Source of the DNA: Bacillus sp. KH172YL63
GTDB lineage: Bacteria; Bacillota; Bacilli; Bacillales; Bacillaceae_B
Length of the DNA stretch: 64,000 bases
Assembly: GCF_011398925.1 (NCBI RefSeq)
Contig: NZ_AP022842.1
Coordinates: 3,656,001 to 3,720,000 of the forward strand
Reading direction: 5' to 3'
Part shown: positions 1-8,435 of the stretch, piece after piece
How the letters are laid out: every line of letters starts with the position of its first letter
How positions within the stretch are numbered: position 1 is the stretch's first letter
Program-made: the position numbers and the translations under genes
Notes under the pieces: generated by a model
The model's database searches: none
The model's input: only the letters and a program-made list of their open reading frames with translations
Told to the model about the DNA's origin: nothing

Positions 1-65
1 GCTACTTCAAAGCTTTTTATAACCTTATCTAATTCAAAACACTTAGTAGTCGAAAGGTACATCAT
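1..65 (-). CDS. partial hypothetical protein, N-terminus only
   Basis: Two adjacent ATG codons (positions 65 and 62, minus strand) follow a good ribosome binding site, AAAGGTGG, about six bases upstream. The frame stays open for 21 codons to the window edge and begins MMYLSTTKCFELDKV. I do not recognise the product and most of the gene lies outside the window. It is called only from start-site quality and the open frame, so it could be spurious. Confidence 0.4.
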   Translation of the reverse strand, partial: MMYLSTTKCFELDKVIKSFEV

Positions 66-221
66 TTTTAACCACCTTTTTACAATATAGTTAATTTCTA
101 TTATAATGAAATTCTGTTTATTATGTAATTAATATTTATTCAATATCACCAAACAAATTATAAATGTATTTAATAATAGGTTTCTGTAATTATTGGGTAA
201 TTTAATTTAATGAGAAAAGGC

Positions 222-260
222 AAAAAGCATTCATTCCGAAGTCCATCGTTATGAATGCTT
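222..260 (-). terminator. rho-independent terminator, end of the copper operon
   Basis: A perfect 10-bp inverted repeat (AAGCATTCAT / ATGAATGCTT, 225-234 and 251-260) with a 16-base loop is followed on the minus strand by a T-rich tract. It lies downstream of copA and the glutaredoxin remnant and would end that transcript. The long loop and interrupted T-run make it a moderate call. Confidence 0.5.
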
Positions 261-465
261 AATTATTGTACATGATATCAATCCTATGTTACCCGTTTGT
301 CACTTTTACCCTTTCAAAGTAGGAATATCATTTATTCCTTGCTAACACTAATTACATGATTTAACTTACAGACAAACAGGAGTAGGGACACTTGTATTTT
401 TTCTACTAATTATGCTCCCTCTTTTAAGACCAACTAAGGGACGATTCAATCGCAACGGGCTCTTG

Positions 466-597
466 TTACCTATTTTCCTCACAACCTACATCTTTAAGGA
501 TATAATCCACCTTCTGTTCACTCAAGTACGTTTTCGCTGCTTGACAGTCTGAACAGGTCGGGCGGGTATAGAGCTCTAACTCCAAATTACGGCTCAT
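466..597 (-). pseudogene. truncated glutaredoxin/NrdH-like protein, 43 codons
   Basis: The frame starts MSRNLELELYTRPTCSDCQA, the first beta strand of a thioredoxin-fold glutaredoxin with a CxxC redox motif (CSDC). It then reads through the next helix and strand (YLSEQKVDYILKDVG) and stops after 43 codons; the family is usually about 75-85 residues. The part carrying the cis-proline and the last strands is missing, and the other two frames downstream do not restore it. A GGAG ribosome binding site lies 11 bases before the ATG. It starts 28 bp after copA, so it was probably the last gene of the copper operon. I read it as a gene broken at its 3' end; a functional short peptide is less likely. 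Confidence 0.6.
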
Positions 598-624
598 CAA
601 ACCACCAGCTCCTTTCATCATGAC

Positions 625-3072
625 CTACATACTTGACTTAAATCCTTTCAAACGCAGGGCGTTCAGCAATACAGATACAGAGCTGAAGCTCATCGCCGCC
701 CCTGCAATCATCGGATTCAGCAATGGACCTCCGAACAGATAGAGGATGCCCATGGCAACCGGTATACCGAGGATATTATAGCCAAATGCCCAGAACAGGT
801 TCTGCTTAATATTCCGGATCGTCGCTTTACTCAGTTCAACTGCAGCAGGTACATCTCTGAGGTCACTCCTCATCAGGACGATGTCTGCCGACTCCATGGC
901 AACATCCGTTCCAGAGCCGATGGCAATCCCGATATCTGCCTGTGCAAGGGCAGGGGCATCATTGATTCCGTCTCCGACCATCGCCACTTTGCGTCCCTCT
1001 CCTTGAAGCTTCTTGACTTCATTCGCCTTATCTTCAGGCATGACTTCACTGAGCACCCGGTCTATGCCGACTTCCTTCGCAATCGCTTCAGCGGTGCGCT
1101 TGTTGTCCCCAGTGATCATCGCGACTTCAAGCCCCATGCTGTGAAGCTTTTCAATCGCTTTGTAACTTGTTTCTTTCACTGTATCGGCAACGGCGATGAT
1201 GCCGGCGATTTCCTCTTCAACCGCGATATACATCGGCGTCTTCCCTTCCGCTGCCAACCGGTCCGACACTTCTGCGAACTCCCCGACATCAACATCATTT
1301 TCATCCATGAGCTTCCGGTTTCCAAGGAGCAGATCGTCGCCTTCGACGGTCACTTCGATTCCTTGGCCGGTAATGGCATCAAAGAAGTCGGTTTTCCGCA
1401 GGGTGAGTCCCTTCTCTTCCGCCTCCCTGACAATCGCTTCGCCGAGGGGATGTTCAGAGCCTTTTTCGGCAGATGCCGCAAGGATCAGAAGTTCCTCTTC
1501 CGTTATGCCTTCAGACGTTACAATATCTGTCACGACAGGTTTTCCTTCTGTGATGGTACCCGTTTTATCCAACACGACGGTGTCGATTTTATGTGTTGTT
1601 TCGAGGGCACCTCCGCTTTTGATCAGGACGCCATTTTCCGCTCCCTTGCCTGTACCGACCATGATCGCTGTCGGAGTTGCAAGGCCGAGGGCACACGGAC
1701 AGGCGATGACGAGAATCGAAATCGAAATGGTAAAGGCAAAGAGACCGGATTCTCCCCCCATGTACCAGGCGAGCCCTGACAGGATGGCAAGGACGATGAC
1801 GATGGGCACGAAATACCCTGAAATGATATCCGCCATTTTCGCAATCGGTGCTTTTGATCCCTGCGCCTCTTCCACCAGCTTGATGATCTGCGATAATGCC
1901 GTATCCTTTCCGACCTTTGTCGCCTCATAACGGATTGTGCCGTTTTTATTGATACTTCCCCCGATCACCTGGGATCCGCTTATTTTCTCTACAGGGATGC
2001 TTTCACCTGTGAGCATGGCTTCATCGACGGAAGTCTTGCCTTCCGTCACCAAACCGTCCACCGGTATTTTCTCCCCTGGCTTGACGATGATGATGTCACC
2101 GACTTCCCCCTGATCAACTGCAATTTCTGCTTCTTCCCCGCCTCTTACGACAGTAGCCGTCTTCGGTGCGAGGCCCATCAGCTTCTTGATGGCTTCAGAT
2201 GTCTTGCCCTTTGATAAAGCTTCAAAATACTTGCCTAATGTAATGAGGGTAAGGATGACGGCAGCCGATTCATAATAGAGATTCTGTGCATACCCTTCAC
2301 TGCCCGAGATGATCATGATCGTCGCAAATAAACTGTAGAAGAACGCAGCCCCGGTTCCAAGTGCAACCAGAGAGTCCATATTGGGATGAAGTTTGGTAAG
2401 CGTCTTGAATCCCACTGTGAAAAATGGTTTCCCCATCACCATCACTGGGAGTGTAAGAACGAGCTGAATCAATGCAAATCCAGTCGGGTTCACCATCGGG
2501 TCAATGGCTTCCGGCAGCGGCATGCCGAACATATGCCCCATGGAAACAATGAGCAAGGGCAGGGTAAAGACCGCTGAAACCCAGAAACGTTTCCACATAG
2601 ATTTGATATGCAGCTCTTTTTTGTCCCGGTCTTCGTCCACCGCCTCTTCTGCTTCCTCATGGGCTTCGTAGCCTGCATCTGAGACCGCCCCGGAAATATC
2701 AGTAATCGTCACGACAGTCGGATCATACTCAATGACCATTTTCTCCGTCGCCATATTGACCGTCGATTCCTTTACCCCGTCGAGATTCCTCGTTGCCTTT
2801 TCAACCGATTGTACACAGGATGCACAGGTCATCCCCGTCACAGCGAACGTCTTTTTCACCATTTCGGTGACGGCTTTATACCCTGCATCATCGACGGCTT
2901 TCTTAATGTCTTCGATGGAGAGTTCTTTCTCATCGAACGTAACAGATAATTTCTCGGTAGCGAGGTTCACGTTTGCCTGTTGAACACCCGATTGCTTTTT
3001 CACCGCTTTTTCTACGGCCTGGGAACATGAGGCACAGGTCATCCCTTCGATGCTTAATGTTTTGACTGTCAT
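625..3072 (-). CDS. copA: copper-exporting P1B-type ATPase CopA
   Basis: Exports Cu(I) from the cytoplasm across the membrane using ATP. The 815-residue protein has two N-terminal heavy-metal-associated domains, each with GMTCASC (Cys 13/16 and 83/86), then membrane helices with the intramembrane CPC metal site (in [11 protein letters not shown], about residue 456), the phosphorylation motif DKTGTIT (about residue 500), the SEHP motif of P1B ATPases and the hinge GDGINDAP (about residue 700). The ATG at 3072 is preferred because AAAGGTGG lies eight bases upstream; a GTG four codons earlier falls inside that ribosome binding site. It starts 14 bp after copZ and is co-transcribed with copY and copZ under CopY control. 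Confidence 0.97.
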   Translation of the reverse strand: MTVKTLSIEGMTCASCSQAVEKAVKKQSGVQQANVNLATEKLSVTFDEKELSIEDIKKAVDDAGYKAVTEMVKKTFAVTGMTCASCVQSVEKATRNLDGVKESTVNMATEKMVIEYDPTVVTITDISGAVSDAGYEAHEEAEEAVDEDRDKKELHIKSMWKRFWVSAVFTLPLLIVSMGHMFGMPLPEAIDPMVNPTGFALIQLVLTLPVMVMGKPFFTVGFKTLTKLHPNMDSLVALGTGAAFFYSLFATIMIISGSEGYAQNLYYESAAVILTLITLGKYFEALSKGKTSEAIKKLMGLAPKTATVVRGGEEAEIAVDQGEVGDIIIVKPGEKIPVDGLVTEGKTSVDEAMLTGESIPVEKISGSQVIGGSINKNGTIRYEATKVGKDTALSQIIKLVEEAQGSKAPIAKMADIISGYFVPIVIVLAILSGLAWYMGGESGLFAFTISISILVIACPCALGLATPTAIMVGTGKGAENGVLIKSGGALETTHKIDTVVLDKTGTITEGKPVVTDIVTSEGITEEELLILAASAEKGSEHPLGEAIVREAEEKGLTLRKTDFFDAITGQGIEVTVEGDDLLLGNRKLMDENDVDVGEFAEVSDRLAAEGKTPMYIAVEEEIAGIIAVADTVKETSYKAIEKLHSMGLEVAMITGDNKRTAEAIAKEVGIDRVLSEVMPEDKANEVKKLQGEGRKVAMVGDGINDAPALAQADIGIAIGSGTDVAMESADIVLMRSDLRDVPAAVELSKATIRNIKQNLFWAFGYNILGIPVAMGILYLFGGPLLNPMIAGAAMSFSSVSVLLNALRLKGFKSSM

Positions 3073-3086
3073 CGTGCCAACCACCT

Positions 3087-3302
3087 TTATTGTGCTGGTT
3101 TCGTTTCGTATCCCGCTTCACTGACGGCTTCACTTAAACTGTCCGGTGACTGCTTTGCTCCGTCATACTTTACCTTGGCAGCCCCGTTTTCAAGATCTAC
3201 TTTAGCCTTTTCGACCCCGTCCATGCCGTTTAAGATCGTCTCTACTTTCTTTACACAATTTCCGCATGTCATGCCTGATACTTTCAATAATGTTTTTTCC
3301 AT
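3087..3302 (-). CDS. copZ: copper chaperone CopZ
   Basis: A single 71-residue heavy-metal-associated domain with the Cu(I)-binding motif GMTCGNC near residues 10-16 and the beta-alpha-beta-beta-alpha-beta pattern of CopZ/Atx1. Proteins of this family carry Cu(I) to the N-terminal domains of CopA and to the copper repressor. The ATG at 3302 has AAGGAG upstream. It sits between copY and copA with short gaps on both sides, which supports one copper-induced transcript. Confidence 0.95.
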   Translation of the reverse strand: MEKTLLKVSGMTCGNCVKKVETILNGMDGVEKAKVDLENGAAKVKYDGAKQSPDSLSEAVSEAGYETKPAQ

Positions 3303-3324
3303 TGAAAAACACTCCTTATCATGT

Positions 3325-3786
3325 TTAATGTTCGCAGTTCTTTCCGTGCTCTTTTTTGCATGTGCACTGTCCCGGTACGCAATTGCACGGGATATAGTCG
3401 ACAGCATGCTTCTTCTTCGTTTCTAGCGTTTGTTCCAGGAGGGCGATGTCTTCATGACTCAGCACAGCTTCATCGATCAAATCGGCGATTGTCCTGCCGA
3501 CTGCCCGGCTGCATATGTGAGTGAAGAGTCCGGATTTTAACGTCTTCAAGCTTTCTTCTTCACTGACTCCCGCCCTGTAGATGAACCGGTTACCGATCTT
3601 TTCGGTCGTCAGCATCCCTTTTTTGACCAGACGGCCGATGAAGGTCTTTGTCGTCGCCGGCTTCCAGTCTTTCTTTGCCTGAAGCACAGCGCTAATTTCT
3701 TTACTGGTCACCTCTTGAAGGGTCCAGACGACTCTCATGACTTCCCACTCAGAATCGGTAATTTCCGGTTTTTCTTCATTGGGCAA
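3325..3786 (-). CDS. copY: CopY-type copper-responsive repressor (BlaI/MecI family)
   Basis: A 153-residue BlaI/MecI-family winged-helix repressor. The N-terminal half (ITDSEWEVMRVVW onward) is the DNA-binding domain. The extreme C-terminus carries CNCVPGQCTC, which is exactly the CxCx4CxC motif that in Enterococcus CopY binds Zn or Cu(I) and couples copper to release from DNA. The start is most likely a TTG at 3786, placed seven bases after AGGAGG; there is no in-frame ATG near it. Two cop boxes lie in its own promoter, so it should repress copY-copZ-copA and be released by Cu(I). This is the CopY system rather than the CsoR system common in Bacillus. Confidence 0.9.
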   Translation of the reverse strand: MPNEEKPEITDSEWEVMRVVWTLQEVTSKEISAVLQAKKDWKPATTKTFIGRLVKKGMLTTEKIGNRFIYRAGVSEEESLKTLKSGLFTHICSRAVGRTIADLIDEAVLSHEDIALLEQTLETKKKHAVDYIPCNCVPGQCTCKKEHGKNCEH

Positions 3787-3806
3787 AGGGAATCCCTCCT
3801 TTTGTT

Positions 3807-3861
3807 TACAATTGTAATCGATTGATATATTTAGTTTACATCTGTAATCGTTTTTGGTCAA
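3807..3861 (-). promoter_or_regulatory. copYZA promoter with two cop boxes
   Basis: Two TACANNTGTA cop boxes, the CopY operator, are present: TACAATTGTA at 3807-3816 and TACATCTGTA at 3837-3846. Their centres are 30 bp apart, about three helical turns. A promoter with -35 TTGACC (3856-3861) and -10 TAAACT (3833-3838), separated by 17 bp, overlaps the upstream box. CopY binding should therefore block RNA polymerase directly. This is read from the sequence; the consensus is established for Enterococcus and Lactococcus. Confidence 0.88.
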
Positions 3862-3937
3862 CTGATTTGACTGGATGATGAATCCATTTATTATTTTGTA
3901 CCACCGGGTGGTCTCTATAAACCCTCCAAGAAGCCTT

Positions 3938-4498
3938 CTATTCCACCGGCGATAACTCAGTACCCGTAACCCATTTGTGCTGGTTGACCTTCTCTCCTCC
4001 GGTGACCGGCGTGTAGTCAACCATATAGACGGTCATTTTTTCTGCTGAGTCGATCGTCGCCCTGGCCCCTTTCATCCCTTTCATATGCTCAGTGTTCAAG
4101 ACGACTTCATCTCCGGGCTTAACCGGTTGATCTCCAACATCCTGAAGCTCTTCATGGATGACCCACTTGTGGTTTTCCACCTTTTCTCCGCCTGTCGTCG
4201 GCGTGTATGAGACAGTGTAGACGACGGTATCATAGGCACCTGCAATCGTCGCTTCCGCAGATTCCATCCCTTCCATATGGCTCGCTTTCAGGATGGCTTT
4301 GCTCCCCACTCGGTACTGGGGGTTCGGTGCTTCCTTCAATCCTTTCGGCAATGCGCCTGTATCTTCATGATTCATTTCACCGTGCTCCATCCCTTCCATA
4401 TCACCGCTCATGTCGCCCTCATGGCCATTGCCGTTGGAGCAGGCACTGAGCAGGATTCCCGAGATGAAAAGGAGTGTAATTGCTTTATGTTTGATCAT
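3938..4498 (-). CDS. ydhK: YdhK-family lipoprotein (two DUF1541 repeats)
   Basis: A 186-residue secreted lipoprotein with a signal peptide ending in lipobox LSAC, then a Met/His/Asp/Glu-rich stretch (residues 24-46, GDMSGDMEGMEHGEMNHED), then two copies of the DUF1541 domain. Each copy contains a HMxGMxxAxAT segment and a YTPxTGGEKVxxHKWV segment. The Met/His-rich linker suggests extracytoplasmic copper binding, but the biochemical role of the family is not established to my knowledge. The ribosome binding site is GGAAGG. The position next to copYZA and a metal-type two-component system supports a copper connection. Confidence 0.85.
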   Translation of the reverse strand: MIKHKAITLLFISGILLSACSNGNGHEGDMSGDMEGMEHGEMNHEDTGALPKGLKEAPNPQYRVGSKAILKASHMEGMESAEATIAGAYDTVVYTVSYTPTTGGEKVENHKWVIHEELQDVGDQPVKPGDEVVLNTEHMKGMKGARATIDSAEKMTVYMVDYTPVTGGEKVNQHKWVTGTELSPVE

Positions 4499-4682
4499 GC
4501 TTGTTCCTTCCTTTCGAATAAGATCTTTTACATTTTATCCTGTAAGTATGCAGATTCTATGGAGAACAAAGGTATTTTCTCCTGTCACGAAGAAAACCGC
4601 AGAAATGAAGGGTTTATGCATACATTTTTCATATTTTCACTGTACACTTGAAGAAGAAAAAGACTAAATGAGGTTGTGACTG

Positions 4683-6041
4683 ATGAATAAAATATCTACT
4701 AAATTAGCAGCTTACTTTACCGTTGCGGTCTTAATCATGGAAGGACTGTTGATGCTGTATCTGCATGACAATATCATCGATTCAAGGATCGAAGAGGAGT
4801 TCCAGTCGATTTTATCCCGGGGGAACAGTCACCGTGATGTTCTCGAAGATCGCTATTCCAATACGACCCTTCACCATATCGCCCTCATGGAATCGAAAAC
4901 GGAAACTGAAGTTGTGATAACGGATCAACATCATGACATCATTACAAGCTCCAGGGACGTCACGGCCGGCATGAGCGCTTTGATCAACGACATGCCCTCA
5001 TCTCTCTCCCGGGAAGGAACGGTCATCGAAGCGAACTGGAAGGATGTAAATTATCTTGCCACCGTCACCGCTTTCAAGAATGGGGAGCATGATGGCTACG
5101 TGTATATGTTTAAAAGCGCGGCACCACTCAGAACGTTAATCAGCAAACTGAACGGCCATTTCCTGCTTGCCGGTATCATGAGTCTCATCATATTGGCTTG
5201 TATCCATTTCCTCCTTTCCAAGATGCTGACCCGTCCCCTGCTTAAAATGAAAAGAGCCACCGAAGAGCTGAGCAAGGGGAATTTCGAGGTCAAGCTTCCG
5301 CAACTTGGTAAGGATGAACTTGGAGAGCTCTCATCCTCAATCCAGAAGCTGGCAAATGACCTTGAGACGATCCAGCATGAGCGCTCTGAATTCCTGGCTA
5401 ATATTTCACATGAGCTGAGGACCCCGCTCACCTATGTAAAAGGATATACAAATGTCGCACTCCGGGATGATCTCCCCGAGTCGGAAAGAAAAGAATACCT
5501 ACAGATCATCAAGGAAGAATCAACGACCATCGTACAACTAATCGAAAACCTGTTTGAACTTGCTAAGATCGATGAAAACAATTTCTCCATCAAAAAGGAA
5601 GAAATCCAATCTTCTTATGTTGAAAAAATCATCAGTAAAATGACGCCTGCCTTTAAAGAGAAAGGAATGAGCCTTGTCCTGAAGGTTGAGGATGACATTC
5701 CTTTCAAAGCAGATCCAATCCGCCTCGAGCAGATGATCATGAATCTGCTGGATAACGCATTGAAATATTCTAAAACCGGCTCAACGACTGAAGTGATCCT
5801 CAAGCAGCATGAGTCTCGGAAAATGAGCCTTATTGTAAACGACCAGGGCATGGGGATACCTCCTGAAGAGCTCCCTCATGTGTTCAACCGGTTGTACCGG
5901 GTAGAGAAATCACGTTCAAGGGACCATGGCGGATCGGGTCTTGGCTTATCCATCGTGAAGGAGCTGGCAGAAGCACATGGAGGTCACATCACCATTGAAA
6001 GTGAACCCGGTTTAGGGACATCGATTGTCATCATACTTTAA
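4683..6041 (+). CDS. membrane sensor histidine kinase
   Basis: A 452-residue sensor kinase. It has an N-terminal transmembrane helix (about 8-27), an extracytoplasmic sensing region of about 125 residues, a second helix (about 157-178), a HAMP linker, a HisKA domain with the phospho-acceptor in HELRTPLTYVKG (His243), and a HATPase_c domain with N, G1 (DQGMGIP) and G2 (GGSGLGLS) boxes. It is immediately upstream of its response regulator and divergent from ydhK. The neighbours suggest it senses copper or envelope stress, but the sensing domain itself does not show this. Confidence 0.92.
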   Translation: MNKISTKLAAYFTVAVLIMEGLLMLYLHDNIIDSRIEEEFQSILSRGNSHRDVLEDRYSNTTLHHIALMESKTETEVVITDQHHDIITSSRDVTAGMSALINDMPSSLSREGTVIEANWKDVNYLATVTAFKNGEHDGYVYMFKSAAPLRTLISKLNGHFLLAGIMSLIILACIHFLLSKMLTRPLLKMKRATEELSKGNFEVKLPQLGKDELGELSSSIQKLANDLETIQHERSEFLANISHELRTPLTYVKGYTNVALRDDLPESERKEYLQIIKEESTTIVQLIENLFELAKIDENNFSIKKEEIQSSYVEKIISKMTPAFKEKGMSLVLKVEDDIPFKADPIRLEQMIMNLLDNALKYSKTGSTTEVILKQHESRKMSLIVNDQGMGIPPEELPHVFNRLYRVEKSRSRDHGGSGLGLSIVKELAEAHGGHITIESEPGLGTSIVIIL

Positions 6042-6059
6042 CGCTTGGAGGCATGACCA

Positions 6060-6749
6060 GTGAATAGGATTTTATTGATAGATGATGAAATACGGATGAT
6101 GAACCTGCTGGAGCTTTACCTGACTCCACACGGTTACACATGCGCTAAAAAGAATAACGGCTATGATGCGATTCAGTATATGAAGAAGCATCCCATCGAT
6201 CTCGTTATTTTAGATATTATGATGCCTGAATTGAACGGCTTTCAAACATGCGAAAGAATCAGGGAATTCTCCCACGTCCCGATCATCATGTTGACGGCAA
6301 GGGGAGACAAAGACGACATCGTAAAGGGGTTGAACGCCGGGGCGGATGACTATATCTCCAAGCCCTTTGACGAAGAAGAACTTGTCGCAAGGGTGAATGC
6401 CCTTTTCAGGAGAAAAAACCGTTATGATCAGGCGGCGGATTCCCATCTTCTCACCAGGGGAGCCTTCACATTGGACGGCCATACGTATTCATTACAATTT
6501 GAGGATCAGGTTCTTTCCTTAACCATGAAGGAATACAAGCTCCTTCAGTCCTTGATGAAACATACTGACCGCGTCTACACAAGGGAACAGCTCCTCCTGA
6601 TGGTGTGGGACATCAATTCCAAAACCGATATCCGGACCGTCGACTCCCACATTCGGAACCTGAGGGATAAATTGAAAAAAGCCGGATTCCCGATTGAGAA
6701 TCATCTCAAGACCATCTGGGGAATCGGCTATCAGTGGAAAATATCATGA
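6060..6749 (+). CDS. OmpR-family response regulator
   Basis: A 229-residue regulator with a receiver domain (acidic pocket DD at residues 8-9, phospho-acceptor Asp52 in LVILDIMMPE, conserved Lys in SKPFDEEEL) and a C-terminal winged helix ending with the usual RNLRDKLKK...IWGIGYQW. The start is a GTG at 6060 preceded by GGAGG. It follows the kinase by 18 bp and precedes a lipoprotein gene by 16 bp, so the three form one operon. Likely targets are the neighbouring envelope metal-resistance genes, which is inference. Confidence 0.93.
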   Translation: MNRILLIDDEIRMMNLLELYLTPHGYTCAKKNNGYDAIQYMKKHPIDLVILDIMMPELNGFQTCERIREFSHVPIIMLTARGDKDDIVKGLNAGADDYISKPFDEEELVARVNALFRRKNRYDQAADSHLLTRGAFTLDGHTYSLQFEDQVLSLTMKEYKLLQSLMKHTDRVYTREQLLLMVWDINSKTDIRTVDSHIRNLRDKLKKAGFPIENHLKTIWGIGYQWKIS

Positions 6750-6765
6750 GAAAGCAGGAGAATCA

Positions 6766-7686
6766 ATGAAAAAGATCAGTGCACTATTTCTTATCACTTC
6801 TTTGAGCCTCGCCGGGTGTTCTTCCTCCAAGGAAGAATACTCTTTCATCAAAACTGACAACACGACCATCGATCACATCCATGGAATCGGGTACCCGGAC
6901 CATAAAGGAGAGCTGGTCATTGCCACTCATGACGGCCTAATGAAATACAAAGACGCTGTATGGTATGAAACCACCGGGGAAAAACACGATTATATGGGGT
7001 TTCAAGCTTCTGAAGACGGCTTTTATTCCAGTGGACATCCTGAAAAAGGCTCTGATTTAAAAAATCCTTTAGGTGTCGTGAAAAGTACAGATGAGGGCGA
7101 GACCCTTGAAAAGCTGGCCTTTTACGGAGAGTTGGATTTTCATTATCTCGGGGCAGGCTACTCATCCAGGGTGCTGTATGCATTAAATGAAGAGCCACAT
7201 CCGGAGTTGGAAGCAGGACTGCATCGGACGATGGACGAAGGGGAGAATTGGGAGCAGCTTGAGATGAAAGGATTTGATTCCACTTCGATCGGGAATATCG
7301 CTATCCACCCTACAAACCAAGACGTGCTTGCCATCTCCAGTAAAGACGGCTTATTCATATCCAGAGACGGCGGGGATTCCTTTCAAAATGCGGGTGATGC
7401 CAAGGTGACGACGAGTGTCTACTTAACCGAGGAGAGTGGACTATTGGCACGCATCGAGGAAGGAAGTATCCAGTTATATGAGCTGGACCAAGATTCATTG
7501 GATATATCCCCCTTCCCTACGCCTGAATTATCTCAAGATAATCCGATCATGTATATTTCAGGGAGCCCTGTGTCTTCAGAAGAATGGTCGATCGTGACAT
7601 ATGAGAATGACATCTTCACCACCACCGACAACGGAAGGAATTGGGAGAGGCTTGCGGATAAAGGAAAGCTTCCTCAATCAAATTAA
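6766..7686 (+). CDS. secreted lipoprotein with BNR/sortilin-like repeats (F510_1955 family)
   Basis: A 306-residue lipoprotein with signal peptide and lipobox SLAGC. It then shows repeated Asp-box-like segments (STDEGETLEKL, TMDEGENWEQL, SRDGGDSFQNA, TTDNGRNWERL) typical of beta-propeller BNR/sortilin folds. The N-terminal HIHGIGY is characteristic of a family named F510_1955 glycosylhydrolase; hydrolase activity has not been shown as far as I know. The ATG at 6766 has CAGGAG upstream. The family often occurs beside metal-resistance two-component systems, as it does here. Confidence 0.75.
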   Translation: MKKISALFLITSLSLAGCSSSKEEYSFIKTDNTTIDHIHGIGYPDHKGELVIATHDGLMKYKDAVWYETTGEKHDYMGFQASEDGFYSSGHPEKGSDLKNPLGVVKSTDEGETLEKLAFYGELDFHYLGAGYSSRVLYALNEEPHPELEAGLHRTMDEGENWEQLEMKGFDSTSIGNIAIHPTNQDVLAISSKDGLFISRDGGDSFQNAGDAKVTTSVYLTEESGLLARIEEGSIQLYELDQDSLDISPFPTPELSQDNPIMYISGSPVSSEEWSIVTYENDIFTTTDNGRNWERLADKGKLPQSN

Positions 7687-7717
7687 AAAAGCGGAGACCT
7701 GGTGTCTCCGCTTTTTT
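7685..7717. terminator. bidirectional rho-independent terminator
   Basis: An eight-base stem (GCGGAGAC / GTCTCCGC) with a five-base loop is flanked by six A on the left and six T on the right. It can end both the kinase-regulator-lipoprotein operon (+) and the convergent Csp-like gene (-). Confidence 0.9.
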
Positions 7718-7722
7718 AATCG

Positions 7723-8049
7723 TTACGCGATTTTCTTGCACTCTTCTGCACAATTGAAGCATGCATCGGCACATTTTTGACAATGATCATGATCATGCTT
7801 CTTACATTCTTCCCCGCACGTTTCACAAATCTTCGCACACAACTGGGCGAGATCCGCCGCAAATGGTGTCCCTCTTACTAAGGATTGTTCTAAGTATGCA
7901 CACATATCAGCACATTCCCTGTCCAAACGGATACACTCTGTCATCATCTTCACGTTCTCTTCCTGTAGGCAAGCATCATAACAATGATTGCACGCTTCCA
8001 TACATTCATGCAGCGCTTTGATTACAGATTGATATTTTTCGTGTGACAT
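7723..8049 (-). CDS. four-helix-bundle copper storage protein (Csp3/YhjQ-like, DUF326)
   Basis: A 108-residue cysteine-rich protein with no signal peptide. Cys occur in helix-spaced pairs (CMEACNHCYDAC, CAKICETCGEEC, CQKCADACFNCAEEC), with a His/Asp cluster KHDHDHC between the third and fourth helices. This is the pattern of DUF326/Csp3 proteins, which bind many Cu(I) ions inside a four-helix bundle; the B. subtilis relative is YhjQ. It would buffer cytosolic copper alongside CopZ/CopA. The ATG has AGGGAGGA upstream. Confidence 0.88.
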   Translation of the reverse strand: MSHEKYQSVIKALHECMEACNHCYDACLQEENVKMMTECIRLDRECADMCAYLEQSLVRGTPFAADLAQLCAKICETCGEECKKHDHDHCQKCADACFNCAEECKKIA

Positions 8050-8327
8050 GTTAAATTCCTCCCTGGTATTTGTGTGACTCGTTACATATTTACTATATCC
8101 AGTTCAAAAGCCCTTAAACGGAAAATTCATATTTTTATTGATTTATTCAGGAAAACTTTCATTTGCAAAATATCTGCAAAATTCACGGGTAAACAAGGGG
8201 ATTTTGCGGAGGGACCGGGATCCTGCTAAGTTAAATCGGTTCTTCAAATACACATAAGTAAACATCTAATGGTACACCGCTGTTGAATTTTTTCAAAACA
8301 AAATAAAACCCGGACGAGTTCGGGTTT
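8050..8327. other. intergenic region with a weak terminator
   Basis: There is no credible gene here. It holds the leader of the Csp-like gene (near 8050-8110) and, at 8306-8327, a hairpin AAACCCG / CGGGTTT followed on the minus strand by a broken T-tract. That hairpin could terminate the permease transcript. I see nothing else of note. Confidence 0.5.
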
Positions 8328-8435
8328 CATTGAAGAAACGCGAACAGCGTCCGGATTTTACTTTTTCTATCATTTTCAATCTATTGTCGTTTCCTTTCAG
8401 TGGAGCTCTTATAGACGCAAAGTAAAAATAGATGC

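Noticed and set aside
1003..1930. Long plus-strand frames opposite copA (and similar ones opposite rnr, his genes and the glycosidase)
   Set aside because: They are antisense shadows of strongly coding minus-strand genes, without ribosome binding sites or recognisable domains.
3899..3911. Perfect dyad ACCACC-GGGTGGT downstream of ydhK
   Set aside because: It has no loop and no T-run, so it is not a terminator, and I could not match it to a known operator. It may be chance.
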